A stretch of DNA of 64,000 nucleotides from an uncultured Lachnospiraceae bacterium (GTDB taxonomy: Bacteria > Bacillota > Clostridia > Lachnospirales > Lachnospiraceae): NCBI GenBank assembly GCA_910586255.1, contig CAJUHR010000002.1:1-64000 (forward strand), written 5' to 3'. Below, piece after piece: positions 39,979-48,610 of the stretch (positions within the stretch are counted from its first letter, which is position 1; each line of letters starts with the position of its first letter). The position numbers were made by a program, and so were the translations under genes. Below the pieces are notes generated by a model. That model ran no database searches and was not told where the DNA came from. It saw only the letters and a list, made by a program, of their open reading frames with translations.

Positions 39979-41823
39979 ATGGACACAACCATGCGAAAAG
40001 AACCGGCAATACAAGAAGCAGCGTTTGGCAAAACACAGGAAAGAGATATTCCTTTCAGCCGCCTTTGTCCCAGACTGTGTTTGGTAGTTCCCTGTTACAA
40101 TGAGGCCAGCGTTTTGCCGGTTATGCTGCCGGTTTTTCAGAGTAAGCTGGAGGCATTGATAAAGGACGGGAGGATTCGGGCAGACAGTGTTCTTTTGCTT
40201 GTCAATGACGGCAGCAGCGATCAGACATGGCCTCTCATCTGCAGAGCCAGCCGAGAATCTGGTCTTGTAAAGGGGCTTTCCCTCAGCCGGAACCGGGGAC
40301 ATCAAAATGCCCTTGCGGCGGGACTCATGGAGGCAAGGACATTTTGCGATGCCGCTGTCTCCATGGATTGTGACGGCCAGGACGATATTCGTGCCATTGA
40401 TTCCATGCTTGAGGCCTATGGGAAGGGGGCGGAGATCGTCTATGGTGTCCGTATGGGGCGTGCCACAGATACCTGGTTCAAGCGCGTAACAGCTCAGGGA
40501 TTTTACCGCCTGATGAGCTGGCTCGGTGGGGATTGTGTCTACAATCATGCAGATTACCGTTTGCTTGGCCGGGCGGCGTTAGATGCATTTTCGGAATTTC
40601 ATGAGGTAAATCTTTTTCTTCGCGGTCTGTTTCCGATGATCGGGTTTAAAAGTGAGGTGGTTTCCTATGAGAGAAAGCCTCGGAAAGCCGGAAAAAGCCA
40701 TTATCCTTTCCGCAGGATGGCGGCTTTTGCAGCGGACGGGATTACCAGCTTTTCTATCCGTCCCATCCGTCTTGTCATGTTGTTGGGAGGCCTGGTATCT
40801 CTCGGGAGCCTGGCAGGAATCATCTATGCATTTTCCAGCGTGGCCTTCGGGCATGTGGTATCCGAGTGGGCTTCTATGGTTTGCATTGTTTGCCTACTGG
40901 GTGGGGTACAGCTGCTGTCGATTGGCGTAATCGGAGAGTATGTTGGGAAAATCTATCTGGAAACAAAAGGGAGGCCCCGCTACATCATCGCAGACCGGAC
41001 GTGGGATCCCGAGGCTTGCAACTTTAATAAGGAGAGAATGATTATGACGATTTTAGAAGAATTTGATGAGAGTAAAGAGGCGGTGGTTAATCCCTGTGAT
41101 TTGATCAAACCCCTTCCTGATATGCCGAAAATTGTGGTTTCCTGCTTTGCAAAGGAAACCTTTGAGCGAATGGTAAGCAGCTTCGGAGGGGAAAGGGTCG
41201 GCGAGACCCGGGAGGCCAATATGGTGATACCGGTATATAAAACGGTCTGTAAAGGGATCCCTGTGGGAATGTATATGTCTGCAGTGGGCGCCCCGGCCTG
41301 TGTCTCTGTGGCGGAGGAGATTTTTGCTATGGGGGCGGAGGTTATCATCCTGTTTGGCACCTGCGGCGTGTTGAATAAGGAGATACACGATTGCTCCATT
41401 ATTATTCCTGACAGAGCCCTCCGTGATGAGGGGACCAGCTACCACTATGGGCCGGCCTCGGAGGAAATTGCCGTGAATCCCAGATACAGGGAGGATTTTG
41501 AAGAAATACTTCAGCAATTGGGCTGTAAATATACCATAGGAAAGACCTGGACATCGGATGGTATTTACCGGGAGACGAAAGAAAAGGTGGCTAGGAGAAA
41601 AGAGGCAGGCTGCATCTGTGTGGATATGGAGTGCTCTGCCATGGCTGCCCTGGCCCGGTTCCGGGATAAGGAGGTGTTCCAGTTCTTTTATGCGGCAGAT
41701 AACTTGGACGGGGAGGTTTGGGAGATTCGCAGCCTGGAGAATGAGGTGAATTTAACAGAAAAGGACAGGATTGCCGGCCTTGCTATGGAGCTGGCGGTTC
41801 GGGTGGGGAAAGGAAGGCTATAG
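39979..41823 (+). CDS. Fusion of GT2 (GtrB/DPM1-like) glycosyltransferase and nucleoside phosphorylase
   Basis: A 614-residue single frame. Residues 1-345 are a family 2 glycosyltransferase that charges a polyprenyl carrier (VVPCYNEASVLP, NDGSSDQTW, SLSRNRGHQNALAAGL, DCDGQDD) with two C-terminal membrane helices (about 265-320). From residue 354 onward is a uridine-phosphorylase-like domain (LFGTCGVLNKEI, PDRALRDEGTSYHYG, VDMECSAMAAL). At the joint a ribosome site AAGGAG (41029-41034) precedes in-frame ATGs at 41038 and 41044, and an out-of-frame TAATAA sits beside it. These look like two genes fused by a small indel; a separate phosphorylase may still be made from 41044. A start-gate of AAACAGGAGA precedes 39979. 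Confidence 0.85.
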   Translation: MDTTMRKEPAIQEAAFGKTQERDIPFSRLCPRLCLVVPCYNEASVLPVMLPVFQSKLEALIKDGRIRADSVLLLVNDGSSDQTWPLICRASRESGLVKGLSLSRNRGHQNALAAGLMEARTFCDAAVSMDCDGQDDIRAIDSMLEAYGKGAEIVYGVRMGRATDTWFKRVTAQGFYRLMSWLGGDCVYNHADYRLLGRAALDAFSEFHEVNLFLRGLFPMIGFKSEVVSYERKPRKAGKSHYPFRRMAAFAADGITSFSIRPIRLVMLLGGLVSLGSLAGIIYAFSSVAFGHVVSEWASMVCIVCLLGGVQLLSIGVIGEYVGKIYLETKGRPRYIIADRTWDPEACNFNKERMIMTILEEFDESKEAVVNPCDLIKPLPDMPKIVVSCFAKETFERMVSSFGGERVGETREANMVIPVYKTVCKGIPVGMYMSAVGAPACVSVAEEIFAMGAEVIILFGTCGVLNKEIHDCSIIIPDRALRDEGTSYHYGPASEEIAVNPRYREDFEEILQQLGCKYTIGKTWTSDGIYRETKEKVARRKEAGCICVDMECSAMAALARFRDKEVFQFFYAADNLDGEVWEIRSLENEVNLTEKDRIAGLAMELAVRVGKGRL

Positions 41824-41843
41824 GGCTTTGAAAGGAGAAGAGG

Positions 41844-42587
41844 ATGAGGAGAGAAAAACCTTTGCGCAGGCGGGCTTTGGCGCTGCTTTTGGCGGCGGCA
41901 GGGGTGGTGATGTTCATAGCCTGGCCCAGGAAGGGCAGTGCAAAGAATTTTTTGGGAATCCTTAAAGGGGCGGAGATCCGTTCATCTGAGGAACGTATAG
42001 AGGAGCAGGAAATCAAACTTTCGGAGGAAAGAATGCCTCAAAGGCCTCCTTATCGTCTGCCGTTGAAACTGAGAGCTCTGGTTGAAAGCAACTCTTGGGT
42101 GGTGGGCTGGCTGAAAATCGATGATACAAATATTGATTATCCGGTGGTTCAGAACAGGGAGGATAATGAATGGTTTCTTCACCGGGATATTTATGGCAAA
42201 GAAAGCTATCCGGGGTCGATTTATCTGGACTCGTGGCATGATATGGAGGAGAAAGGGCTTCATGTGATTTATGGACATCGGATGAGGGATGGGACTATGT
42301 TTAAGGATATATCCCGGTTTACGGATATGGATTACCTGAACAGTCATAAAAGAATCCAGATGTGGACAAAGAAGCGCAAGATCCGACTGGAGCCTGTATG
42401 CTGCTATGTGGGAGCGGCAGACGGGAGCTATCGCAATCCGATTGCCTCGGAGGATGAGCTGGAGGCCTTTCTTTATGGGAAAACCGGATACTCGGTTTCT
42501 TCTGACAATGTTTTTGTGTTTATCACCTGCTCCTATGAGCAGAAGGATGGAAGGTGCTATCTTATCTGCAGGGAAGTGAAAGATTAA
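41844..42587 (+). CDS. srtB: Class B sortase
   Basis: A 247-residue transpeptidase anchored by one N-terminal helix (about 10-27, ALALLLAAAGVVMFIAW after a basic MRREKPLRRR). The catalytic histidine is in VIYGHRMRDGTMF (about 140), the cysteine in VFITCSYEQKDGR (about 228) and the arginine in the same strand. SrtB enzymes link surface proteins to peptidoglycan at NPxTN-like signals. No substrate with such a signal is visible among its neighbours. The start ATG 41844 follows AAAGGAG. Confidence 0.92.
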   Translation: MRREKPLRRRALALLLAAAGVVMFIAWPRKGSAKNFLGILKGAEIRSSEERIEEQEIKLSEERMPQRPPYRLPLKLRALVESNSWVVGWLKIDDTNIDYPVVQNREDNEWFLHRDIYGKESYPGSIYLDSWHDMEEKGLHVIYGHRMRDGTMFKDISRFTDMDYLNSHKRIQMWTKKRKIRLEPVCCYVGAADGSYRNPIASEDELEAFLYGKTGYSVSSDNVFVFITCSYEQKDGRCYLICREVKD

Positions 42588-42617
42588 TGGTTTGGTTTAA
42601 GGGTTGGAGAGCAGCAA

Positions 42618-43478
42618 ATGATCACAAATGAGGTAGTAAATCAGGCAATTGATTATATTTTACGGCACATAGAGGAAGAGATCTCCTTAGAGACTGTGGC
42701 AAAGGCGTGCCATCTTTCCAAATATTATTTCTGCCGGACGTTTAAGGCGGAGACCGGGGAGGGGGTTTATGAATTTATCAGGCGTGTCAGGCTGGAGCAG
42801 AGCGCCTTTCGCCTGAAAACTGAGAGGCAGCGGTCGATCACGGCCATCAGCGCGGACTATGGATACAGTTCCTCCAACTACAGCTCAGCCTTTAAGGGGC
42901 ATTATCACGTGACCCCTGTGGTTTTTCGGAAAAACAGCCGCAAAAAGACCATGGAGCATCCTTTTTTTCACCAGGAAAGCTGGCAGGCGGAGAGCTTTGA
43001 GGAGTGTAACAAAAAGATGGTTTTAAAGGAGCTTCCGGATTGCTATGTGATCTACGAGAGAGGATTTGGCAGCTATGAGTATCTTAGCAGGAGCTGGAAA
43101 GGCTTTCTGGAAAAATACCGGGAGTATCTTACAGAAAATACCAGGTTTTTTGAGAGGACTTACGATGATCCGGCAGTGACTCAGAAGAAAAATTGCCTTT
43201 ATGATATCTGTATGAGTGTTAAGAGAGATTGCTCTCTGGAAAATACCACAACCATACAAGGGGGCAGATATATGGCATATTCCTACAAGGGGCACATAAA
43301 GGATATCTATAAGGCGTACCAGACGATTTTTCTTGAATGGCTGCCCCGGGTGTCTTATGAACTGGACAGCAGCAGAAGCCTGTTTGATCTCTATCACCAG
43401 GTAGAGGTTATGTCTCCGACAGAAGGGGCGGAGATGTTTTACATAGAAATGGAAATCTGTGTGCCAATCCGGGACTGA
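42618..43478 (+). CDS. AraC-family regulator with GyrI-like effector domain
   Basis: A 286-residue regulator with an N-terminal AraC double helix-turn-helix (about 8-105; VAKACHLSKYYFCRTFKAET, then ITAISADYGYSSSNYSSAFK) and a GyrI-like small-molecule-binding domain (about 125-285). This Rob/BmrR-type architecture often senses drugs and switches on exporters. The next gene, 164 bases downstream on the same strand, is a MATE exporter, a likely target. Start ATG 42618 behind GGAGAG. Confidence 0.88.
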   Translation: MITNEVVNQAIDYILRHIEEEISLETVAKACHLSKYYFCRTFKAETGEGVYEFIRRVRLEQSAFRLKTERQRSITAISADYGYSSSNYSSAFKGHYHVTPVVFRKNSRKKTMEHPFFHQESWQAESFEECNKKMVLKELPDCYVIYERGFGSYEYLSRSWKGFLEKYREYLTENTRFFERTYDDPAVTQKKNCLYDICMSVKRDCSLENTTTIQGGRYMAYSYKGHIKDIYKAYQTIFLEWLPRVSYELDSSRSLFDLYHQVEVMSPTEGAEMFYIEMEICVPIRD

Positions 43479-43642
43479 GAGAATGGGGGATTTTTTGAGA
43501 TAATCTAAGAAAAAGAGCTTTGCCACAGGGCAAGAATTCAGAAGTATTTAATTTTTTTCCCTTTTATAATAAGTACGCGGTTTCACTGTTTTCGACAGGG
43601 GAGAAAGGGAAGCCGGATATTTCATTATAAGGAGGGATTTTT

Positions 43643-44962
43643 ATGGATTTAGAAAAGATCAGGGAGAACCGGGCCAGGAAGGTTTTGGAGTTTTCTCTGC
43701 CGGCGATCCTTGCCATGGTGCTCACATCCATGATAACGGTTGCGGACGGATTTTTCATGGGAAATTATGTGGGAAAGGAAGGAATCGCGGCAGTAAACTT
43801 AGGACTTCCTATTGTTTATCTGTATCTGGGAGTGGGGCTGATGGTATCCATCGGAGGAGTGGCTATGGCGGGGATGGCCCTTGGATCCGCTGATAAAAAG
43901 GCCTGTAATCGGATATTTAACCAGACTATAGCCACAACTTTGGGGGTCGCTGTTTTGATCAGCTGCGTCATGGCTTTTTGCTTGGATCCTGTGATTTTTA
44001 TCCTTCGTGGAGAAGGAAGGGTTGCCGGGTATTTCCGGGAATATTACCGGATTATGCTGCTGGAGCTTCCGGTGATGGTGGTAAATTCTTCCTTTGGAAT
44101 GTTTATCCGGGGGGAGGGGAATCCTCAGTATTATATGAAGGTCAGCATATTTCAGGTGCTGCTTAACATCCTTTTGGACTATGTGCTTACCGGCTGTTTT
44201 CACCTGGGGGCTGCCGGAATTGCCGTTTCTTCTCTGGTGTCTGCCCTGGCGTCCTTGGCAGGAATACTGTGGTATTTTTTCTGGAGGGCAAAGGTCTATA
44301 AGCTGGGGCGATTTTCCTTTTCCGGGAAAATCTGCAGGGCGTCCTTTTTGAACGGCAGCTCGGAATTTATCGGGGAAATGTCCACAGGGATTGCCATGTT
44401 TGCCTATAATCTGGTGATTATGAGAAGGTTTGGGGCAGACGGGGTGACTGCTTTCACGATTGTGGGCTATACGGCCTTTGTGTTCAGTATGGTGGTTGTG
44501 GGCTTTGGGCAGGGGGCAAGCCCTCTGATCAGCTTTTGCTACGAGGCAGAGGAGCGGCTTCTTGCGGCAGATATCAGAAAATGGACCAACCGGTTTGTTT
44601 TTGGGGCAGGAGCGGCGGTTGCCCTGGTGATGGCAGGGCTCTCCGGGTGGTATGGCAGCATTTTTGTGGCAAACAGACAGGTGCAGGACATGGTAAGCTT
44701 TGGCATCCGGATTTTTGTGGTTTCCTTTTTCTTTTCCGGAATCAATGCCATCACCTCCTTTTATTTTACGGCAATCGGAAGGGCCTTTGAGTCGGCGGTG
44801 ATTTCCTCTTTGCGGGGACTGGTGGTGCTTCTTTTGTGTATTTTTATCCTGCCTGCCTTGTTTGGAATGACCGGGGTATGGATGGCGGCGCCGGTGACAG
44901 AACTGGTGACTTTGGGGGCTACGGGGGCGTTTTTGGGAAGGGAGAGGGCAGAGCTGAATTGA
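43643..44962 (+). CDS. MATE family exporter (second copy)
   Basis: A 439-residue, twelve-helix MATE protein with the usual opening (RKVLEFSLPAILAMVLTSMI; TVADGFFMGNYVGKEGIAAV). It lies after the AraC/GyrI regulator behind AAGGAGGG and probably exports a compound that regulator senses. Its last codons (RERAELN) overlap a remnant nuclease gene read in another frame (EIKWNKS-type, from 44956). The natural C-terminus may therefore have been replaced when a deletion joined the two. Confidence 0.9.
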   Translation: MDLEKIRENRARKVLEFSLPAILAMVLTSMITVADGFFMGNYVGKEGIAAVNLGLPIVYLYLGVGLMVSIGGVAMAGMALGSADKKACNRIFNQTIATTLGVAVLISCVMAFCLDPVIFILRGEGRVAGYFREYYRIMLLELPVMVVNSSFGMFIRGEGNPQYYMKVSIFQVLLNILLDYVLTGCFHLGAAGIAVSSLVSALASLAGILWYFFWRAKVYKLGRFSFSGKICRASFLNGSSEFIGEMSTGIAMFAYNLVIMRRFGADGVTAFTIVGYTAFVFSMVVVGFGQGASPLISFCYEAEERLLAADIRKWTNRFVFGAGAAVALVMAGLSGWYGSIFVANRQVQDMVSFGIRIFVVSFFFSGINAITSFYFTAIGRAFESAVISSLRGLVVLLLCIFILPALFGMTGVWMAAPVTELVTLGATGAFLGRERAELN

Positions 44963-45186
44963 AATGGAACAAATCTGTAAATGGTGCAATTGCCCAAATC
45001 AAAGAATGAAGATATGCATCCTGGATTCAGGGATATACAGGGAATATCCTTTTAGTGGCAATCAATTATGATGAAAAAAAGGGCATACTTGCAAGCTTGA
45101 AGAGTTTGCGAAAGAGTAGGCGAGAAATCAAAATAAAACAGGGGGAAGGAGGGCAGATGTTTGTTAGAGGGCAGCTCGGATTGTGA
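44956..45186 (+). pseudogene. 3' remnant of a PD-(D/E)XK nuclease (AAA-ATPase-like family)
   Basis: The frame reads ELKWNKSVNGAIAQIKE, TGA, RYASWIQGYTGNILLVAINY, matching the end of the AAA-ATPase-like/PD-(D/E)XK proteins common in these anaerobes. The E-x-K of ELKW is the nuclease motif. Two lesions are visible: an in-frame TGA, and a one-base shift in an A7 run. Reading past that run in the next frame restores GHTCKLEEFAKE and a stop at about 45118. The ATPase part is entirely missing. It fills the gap after the MATE gene. Confidence 0.75.
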
Positions 45187-45201
45187 GCAGCTCTGCCTGT
45201 T

Positions 45202-45516
45202 TTAAATAAACCATGTCTGCACCAGATACATGTAGAAAATTGTTCCGGCGCCAATGCTCAGCAGGGTATTTTTCCGCCATCTGTGCAGAAGGATAATAAT
45301 CAGAATGGACAGAAACTCGGGGAGCCCGTGAAAGGCAGAAAACACCGCGTCCTTCAGGCTGTAGACCACCAGAAACCCAATGGCAGCACTGGGAAGAACG
45401 CCGCCCAGATAGGAGATGTATTTGGGAGGCGTTTTGCCCTCGGGAAACAGAAAAAACGGCAGAAATCTTGTGACCATTGTTCCCAAAACAACCGCGATAA
45501 TGGTGATGATTTTTTT
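45202..45516 (-). pseudogene. azlD-like small permease subunit lacking its start
   Basis: The minus-strand frame reads IITIIAVVLGTMVTRFLPFF, then PPKYISYLGGVLPSAAIGFL and ends YMYLVQTWFI. This is the second (BrnE-like) AzlD type and is nearly complete at the C-terminus. Upstream of KKIITII the frame meets AAC and TGA with no start codon; an internal ATG at 45486 would skip most of the first helix. No azlC partner remains. The 5' end stops where an aldo/keto reductase fragment on the other strand begins, marking a deletion or inversion joint near 45510. Confidence 0.7.
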
Positions 45517-45913
45517 GTTTCAGGCCTTTTCGCCCCTGGAACAGGGACTGCTTAGCGGGGAATTTTCCATGGATTATGTGATACCAGAGGGACATGTGCG
45601 CGGCCGGAATATTTGGTGGAGTCCAAAGGCCCGCCAACGGATCCTTGCTCTTTTGGAAAAGTGGAATGCTCTCTGTGAAAAATATCAGTGCAACCGGACC
45701 GCTTTGGTGACGGCCTGGACTTGCGGATACAGCAGACAGATGGTGGTTCTGGCGGGAGGAAGCCAAAAAAAGCATATAAAGGATTACATTCAGGGCGGCT
45801 CCTTTGTGATTGAGGAGAAGGACCAGCTGGAAATGAGCCGGCAAATTGAAGAAGCCGTAAAGGAAATTCTGGAGCCGGATGAAGGGGAAGGAAGCAACAG
45901 AAAAAAGCTTTAA
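45514..45913 (+). pseudogene. 3' fragment of an aldo/keto reductase
   Basis: The frame from FQAFSPLEQGLLSGEF onward matches the last third of aldo/keto reductases: the substrate-loop SPLEQGLLSG, then helices ending SRQIEEAVKEI. The catalytic Asp/Tyr/Lys/His part of the barrel is gone. It abuts the truncated azlD-like gene in opposite orientation. About 133 codons survive. It could be translated from an upstream ATG at 45499 but would be inactive. Confidence 0.75.
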
Positions 45914-45945
45914 AACAAAAAGTATCAAAAAAGGAGGAGCAAGCT

Positions 45946-47148
45946 ATGTTTAAAAAAGTGTTGGCAGTGACATTGGCAGTGGCCATGATGGCTGGGACGA
46001 CCGCCTGCGGCGGGGGAAACAAGACGGAGCCGGCAACTACAGAGGCAGCGGGGGCGGCAGAGCCGGCATCAAAGGACAATTCACCGGCAGATTCCGGAGA
46101 GAGCCATGACCCGGTAACGATTTCTATGTGGTGGCCGGGCTCTGGGGAGGGCTATGAACAGCTGGCAAAGGGAATGGCGGATCTGGTCCATGAGACCTAT
46201 GACTGGATCACGGTAGATTACCTGGTTATTCCCTGGGGCGATTACGATTCCAAGATGAATGTGGCCTTTGCAGGAGGAACCGCGCCGGATATTTTTGGGG
46301 TGGGCATGAATCCTCTTCCCAACTATGTACAAACAGGAAATCTTTTAGAGCTGGAAAATGTATTGCCAAAGGACTGGGACGGGTGGAGAGATATTCCTGA
46401 GAACGTTCTTAACTGCGCCACCTTTGACGGACATTTTTATGGGGTGATGATGTGTGATGTCCGTCCCATGATCTACCGGAAGGATCTGTTTGAAAAAGCC
46501 GGGCTGACGGACGTGCCTAAAAAATAAAGAGGAGCTGTGGGAGTATGCCAAGAAGCTGACAGAGCGGGGAGATGACGGAAAGGTTACCCTGGCAGGCTTT
46601 CAAATTCAGACCACCGGCTATGCGGACCAAACCTTGTTTTTTATTTCTCTGATGCATGGCCAGAAACAGCTTTGGGATGACAATTACAACCTTCTTCTAA
46701 AGGAACCCGCCATGATCGATGCCATGGAGTATACCAAGCGGTTCATCACAGAGGGCCTGTGCGATTACAGTGATGCAGCCGTGGGAACCTCTGATTTTGC
46801 ATCAGGGAAGGCAGCCATCTCTTTAAGTACCTCCTGCAATGAGCTGGGAAATATCCGGGGGACTTTAGGACTTGACAAGATCGGGGTGGCCGTGCCGCCT
46901 ACAGAAGAGGGATCCAATTTCCTGGGAGGTACCATTGTCTCTGTGAATAATAAAAGCGCCAATATGGAGGCAACCATGCTGGCCTACGAGGTAATGACAG
47001 GAACAAAGGGATGTGAGCTGGCAGGTCTGTGCGCGGGCTTCTGTCCGCCGCGGGAATCGGCTTTGGATGCCTATGTGGCACAGAATCCTGAAATCTATGG
47101 AGTGGTGGCAAAGATTCTTCCGGCAGCAAAGACTTACCCATCCCTACG
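45946..47148 (+). pseudogene. Sugar ABC transporter binding lipoprotein, frameshifted and 3' truncated
   Basis: The gene starts well (MFKKVLAVTLAVAMMAGTTAC with lipobox TTAC, Thr/Glu/Ala linker, then VTISMWWPGSGEGYEQLAKG), the pattern of family 1 sugar-binding proteins. At the A6 run near 46515-46520 the frame shifts: DVPKK is followed by a stop, while the next frame continues EELWEYAKKLTERGDDGKV to KILPAAKTYP. At about 47145 similarity stops and a different gene's 3' end begins. The last 40-50 residues and the permease genes expected downstream are missing. A good AAGGAGG site suggests it is still translated to 193 residues. Confidence 0.8.
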
Positions 47149-47573
47149 ATCTGTTTTCATCCAGGGAGATCATCAAGAACTGGTACAGCCGATACCATCT
47201 GCCGATTCATCTGACAGAGCTGGAGGTATCCTCCTCTGATCAGCCCGCATCTCTGGTAAGGTTTGGACGACCTTTCCCGGCCACCCATATGTATTGGCAT
47301 GACACGTGGAATGAGGAGATCCAGTCAGAGTGGTTTCAGAGCTTTTTGGAGCTGATGTACAGCCTTAAGGAAGTAAAGGAGTTTAGTGTATTCAGCTTCT
47401 GCGATGCGCCGAGGCAGTGGGGGAGCTATGTGGAAAAGTACCCGGTGGCAAAGCGGTTCCAGGTTGGAGCCCTGGCATACGCGGGGATTCTGGATGAGGA
47501 GGAAAGACCAAAGCCGGCATATTTTGGACTTAAATATGCTATGAAGCGGCTGGGGATAGGAAAGCACTCATAA
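47141..47573 (+). pseudogene. 3' end of a glycoside hydrolase (xylanase/GH10-like)
   Basis: The frame HPYDLFSSREIIKNWYSRYH, then LPIHLTELEVSS and WFQSFLELMYSLKEVKEFSV resembles the last third of GH10-type endoxylanases, where TELEV would carry the nucleophile glutamate. No start is present, because the fragment is joined to the sugar-binding lipoprotein. A sugar uptake locus of binding protein, permeases and glycosidase was probably collapsed by one internal deletion. The family call is tentative. Confidence 0.55.
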
Positions 47574-47612
47574 AAACGGAGAAAAGGCCTGCCTTTGGGC
47601 GCCTGTGTACAT

Positions 47613-47652
47613 AATAAAAAACGGCTGAGATTCCTGTAAAAACCTCAGCCGT
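47613..47652 (-). terminator. Terminator of tRNA-Trp
   Basis: On the minus strand ACGGCTGAG (47652-47644) pairs with CTCAGCCGT (47629-47621), followed by TTTTTATTAT. Confidence 0.75.
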
Positions 47653-47664
47653 CCATTCGATGAG

Positions 47665-47735
47665 CAGGGGAAGAGGGGCTCGAACCCCCATCTACGGTTT
47701 TGGAGACCGCCGCTCTACCATTGAACTATTCCCCT
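47665..47735 (-). tRNA. tRNA-Trp (CCA anticodon)
   Basis: Acceptor arms AGGGGAA (47735-47729) and TTCCCCT (47672-47666) pair. The D arm contains AGTTCAATGGTAGAGC, the anticodon loop is CTCCAAA with CCA complementary to 47701-47703, and the T arm contains GGTTCGAGCCC. The 3' CCA is not encoded (GCT follows), so it must be added. 71 bases, with a hairpin terminator just beyond. Confidence 0.95.
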
Positions 47736-48085
47736 AAAAGCTGTCTATCAACAACTCCTATATCCTATCACAAATCGTCATGCTTGTCAATGAAAAAATC
47801 ATTCTTTTACAGGAATTTTGTAGAAACTATTGCCTGTTTTTTCTTTAATTCAGCACCCTCCGAAAAAATGTTTCAGGAAGGATTTTTGCCTGAGAATAAA
47901 GGATTTTTCTTATAAAATGTGCATTTTGGGGGAGCCGCGCCCGGGGAGGAATTTCTGTTTTGGCAGATTAAAAATAAAAAAAATATAAAGTTAAGTGGGA
48001 ATTTACATAAAAATGGACGGTTTAAACCGGGGAGAAATTGGAAAAAATGTGTAGAAAAAGAACGATTATGATTATCTGTGTAAAT
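47736..48085. other. AT-rich intergenic region
   Basis: About 350 bases upstream of the HPr-like gene's promoter. AT-rich with no gene or hairpin I can support; the upstream part should hold the tRNA-Trp promoter, which I could not place with confidence. Confidence 0.5.
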
Positions 48086-48114
48086 TTGACTTTTTTGAGT
48101 TAAAGTGGTATAAG
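48086..48114 (+). promoter_or_regulatory. Promoter of the HPr-like gene
   Basis: TTGACT (48086-48091), 17 bases and TATAAG (48109-48114), about 45 bases before the start at 48160. Confidence 0.65.
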
Positions 48115-48159
48115 AAAGGCAACACCAATAGTGGTGTTCACAAAAAAGGAGTTGTTTAT

Positions 48160-48402
48160 ATGAAAGAGAGAAGGATCAAATTAGTGAGCATCGCAGATGC
48201 AAAGGCATTTGTGACGGCAGCCATGAAGTGCGATTTTGATGTCGATGTGTTTTACAATCGTGTGGTCATTGACGGGAAATCCATCCTGGGCGTACTGAGT
48301 ATGGATCTGACAAAAATTTTAAACGTAAGACTGCATGGTGAAAACAAGGAATTTGAGGACTTTTTGGAGACCCTTGTCCCGATGGATGAAAAAATCGCGT
48401 AA
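48160..48402 (+). CDS. HPr-like protein lacking the active-site histidine
   Basis: An 80-residue protein of the HPr fold. The regulatory serine segment is kept (GKSILGVLSMDL, Ser41; HPr Ser46 equivalent). The active-site segment, normally GIHARPA, reads IADAKAF, so the phosphorylatable histidine is absent. Like Crh of Bacillus it cannot pass phosphate to sugars and could act only as a regulator if Ser41 is phosphorylated by HPr kinase. A strong AAGGAG site and its own promoter and terminator show it is a single-gene unit. Confidence 0.82.
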   Translation: MKERRIKLVSIADAKAFVTAAMKCDFDVDVFYNRVVIDGKSILGVLSMDLTKILNVRLHGENKEFEDFLETLVPMDEKIA

Positions 48403-48434
48403 AACAGAATCAACAATATAAATTCATGGCCAGA

Positions 48435-48470
48435 AAGCAGGCGGAACAGGATTGTGTCCGCCTGCTTTTT
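48435..48470 (+). terminator. Terminator of the HPr-like gene
   Basis: AAGCAGGCGGA (48435-48445) pairs perfectly with TCCGCCTGCTT (48457-48467), then TTT. Confidence 0.9.
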
Positions 48471-48610
48471 ATATGCAGGGGCATATAAGGATGGTTTAAA
48501 AGCAGAGATGAAGCCGAATTTCCATAGCGAAGGATAAACGATATTCCGTATAAGTGCATTTTTAGTATGCACACCTACGAACAGGATAATTTTTTGTTTT
48601 TAAAGTTTGA

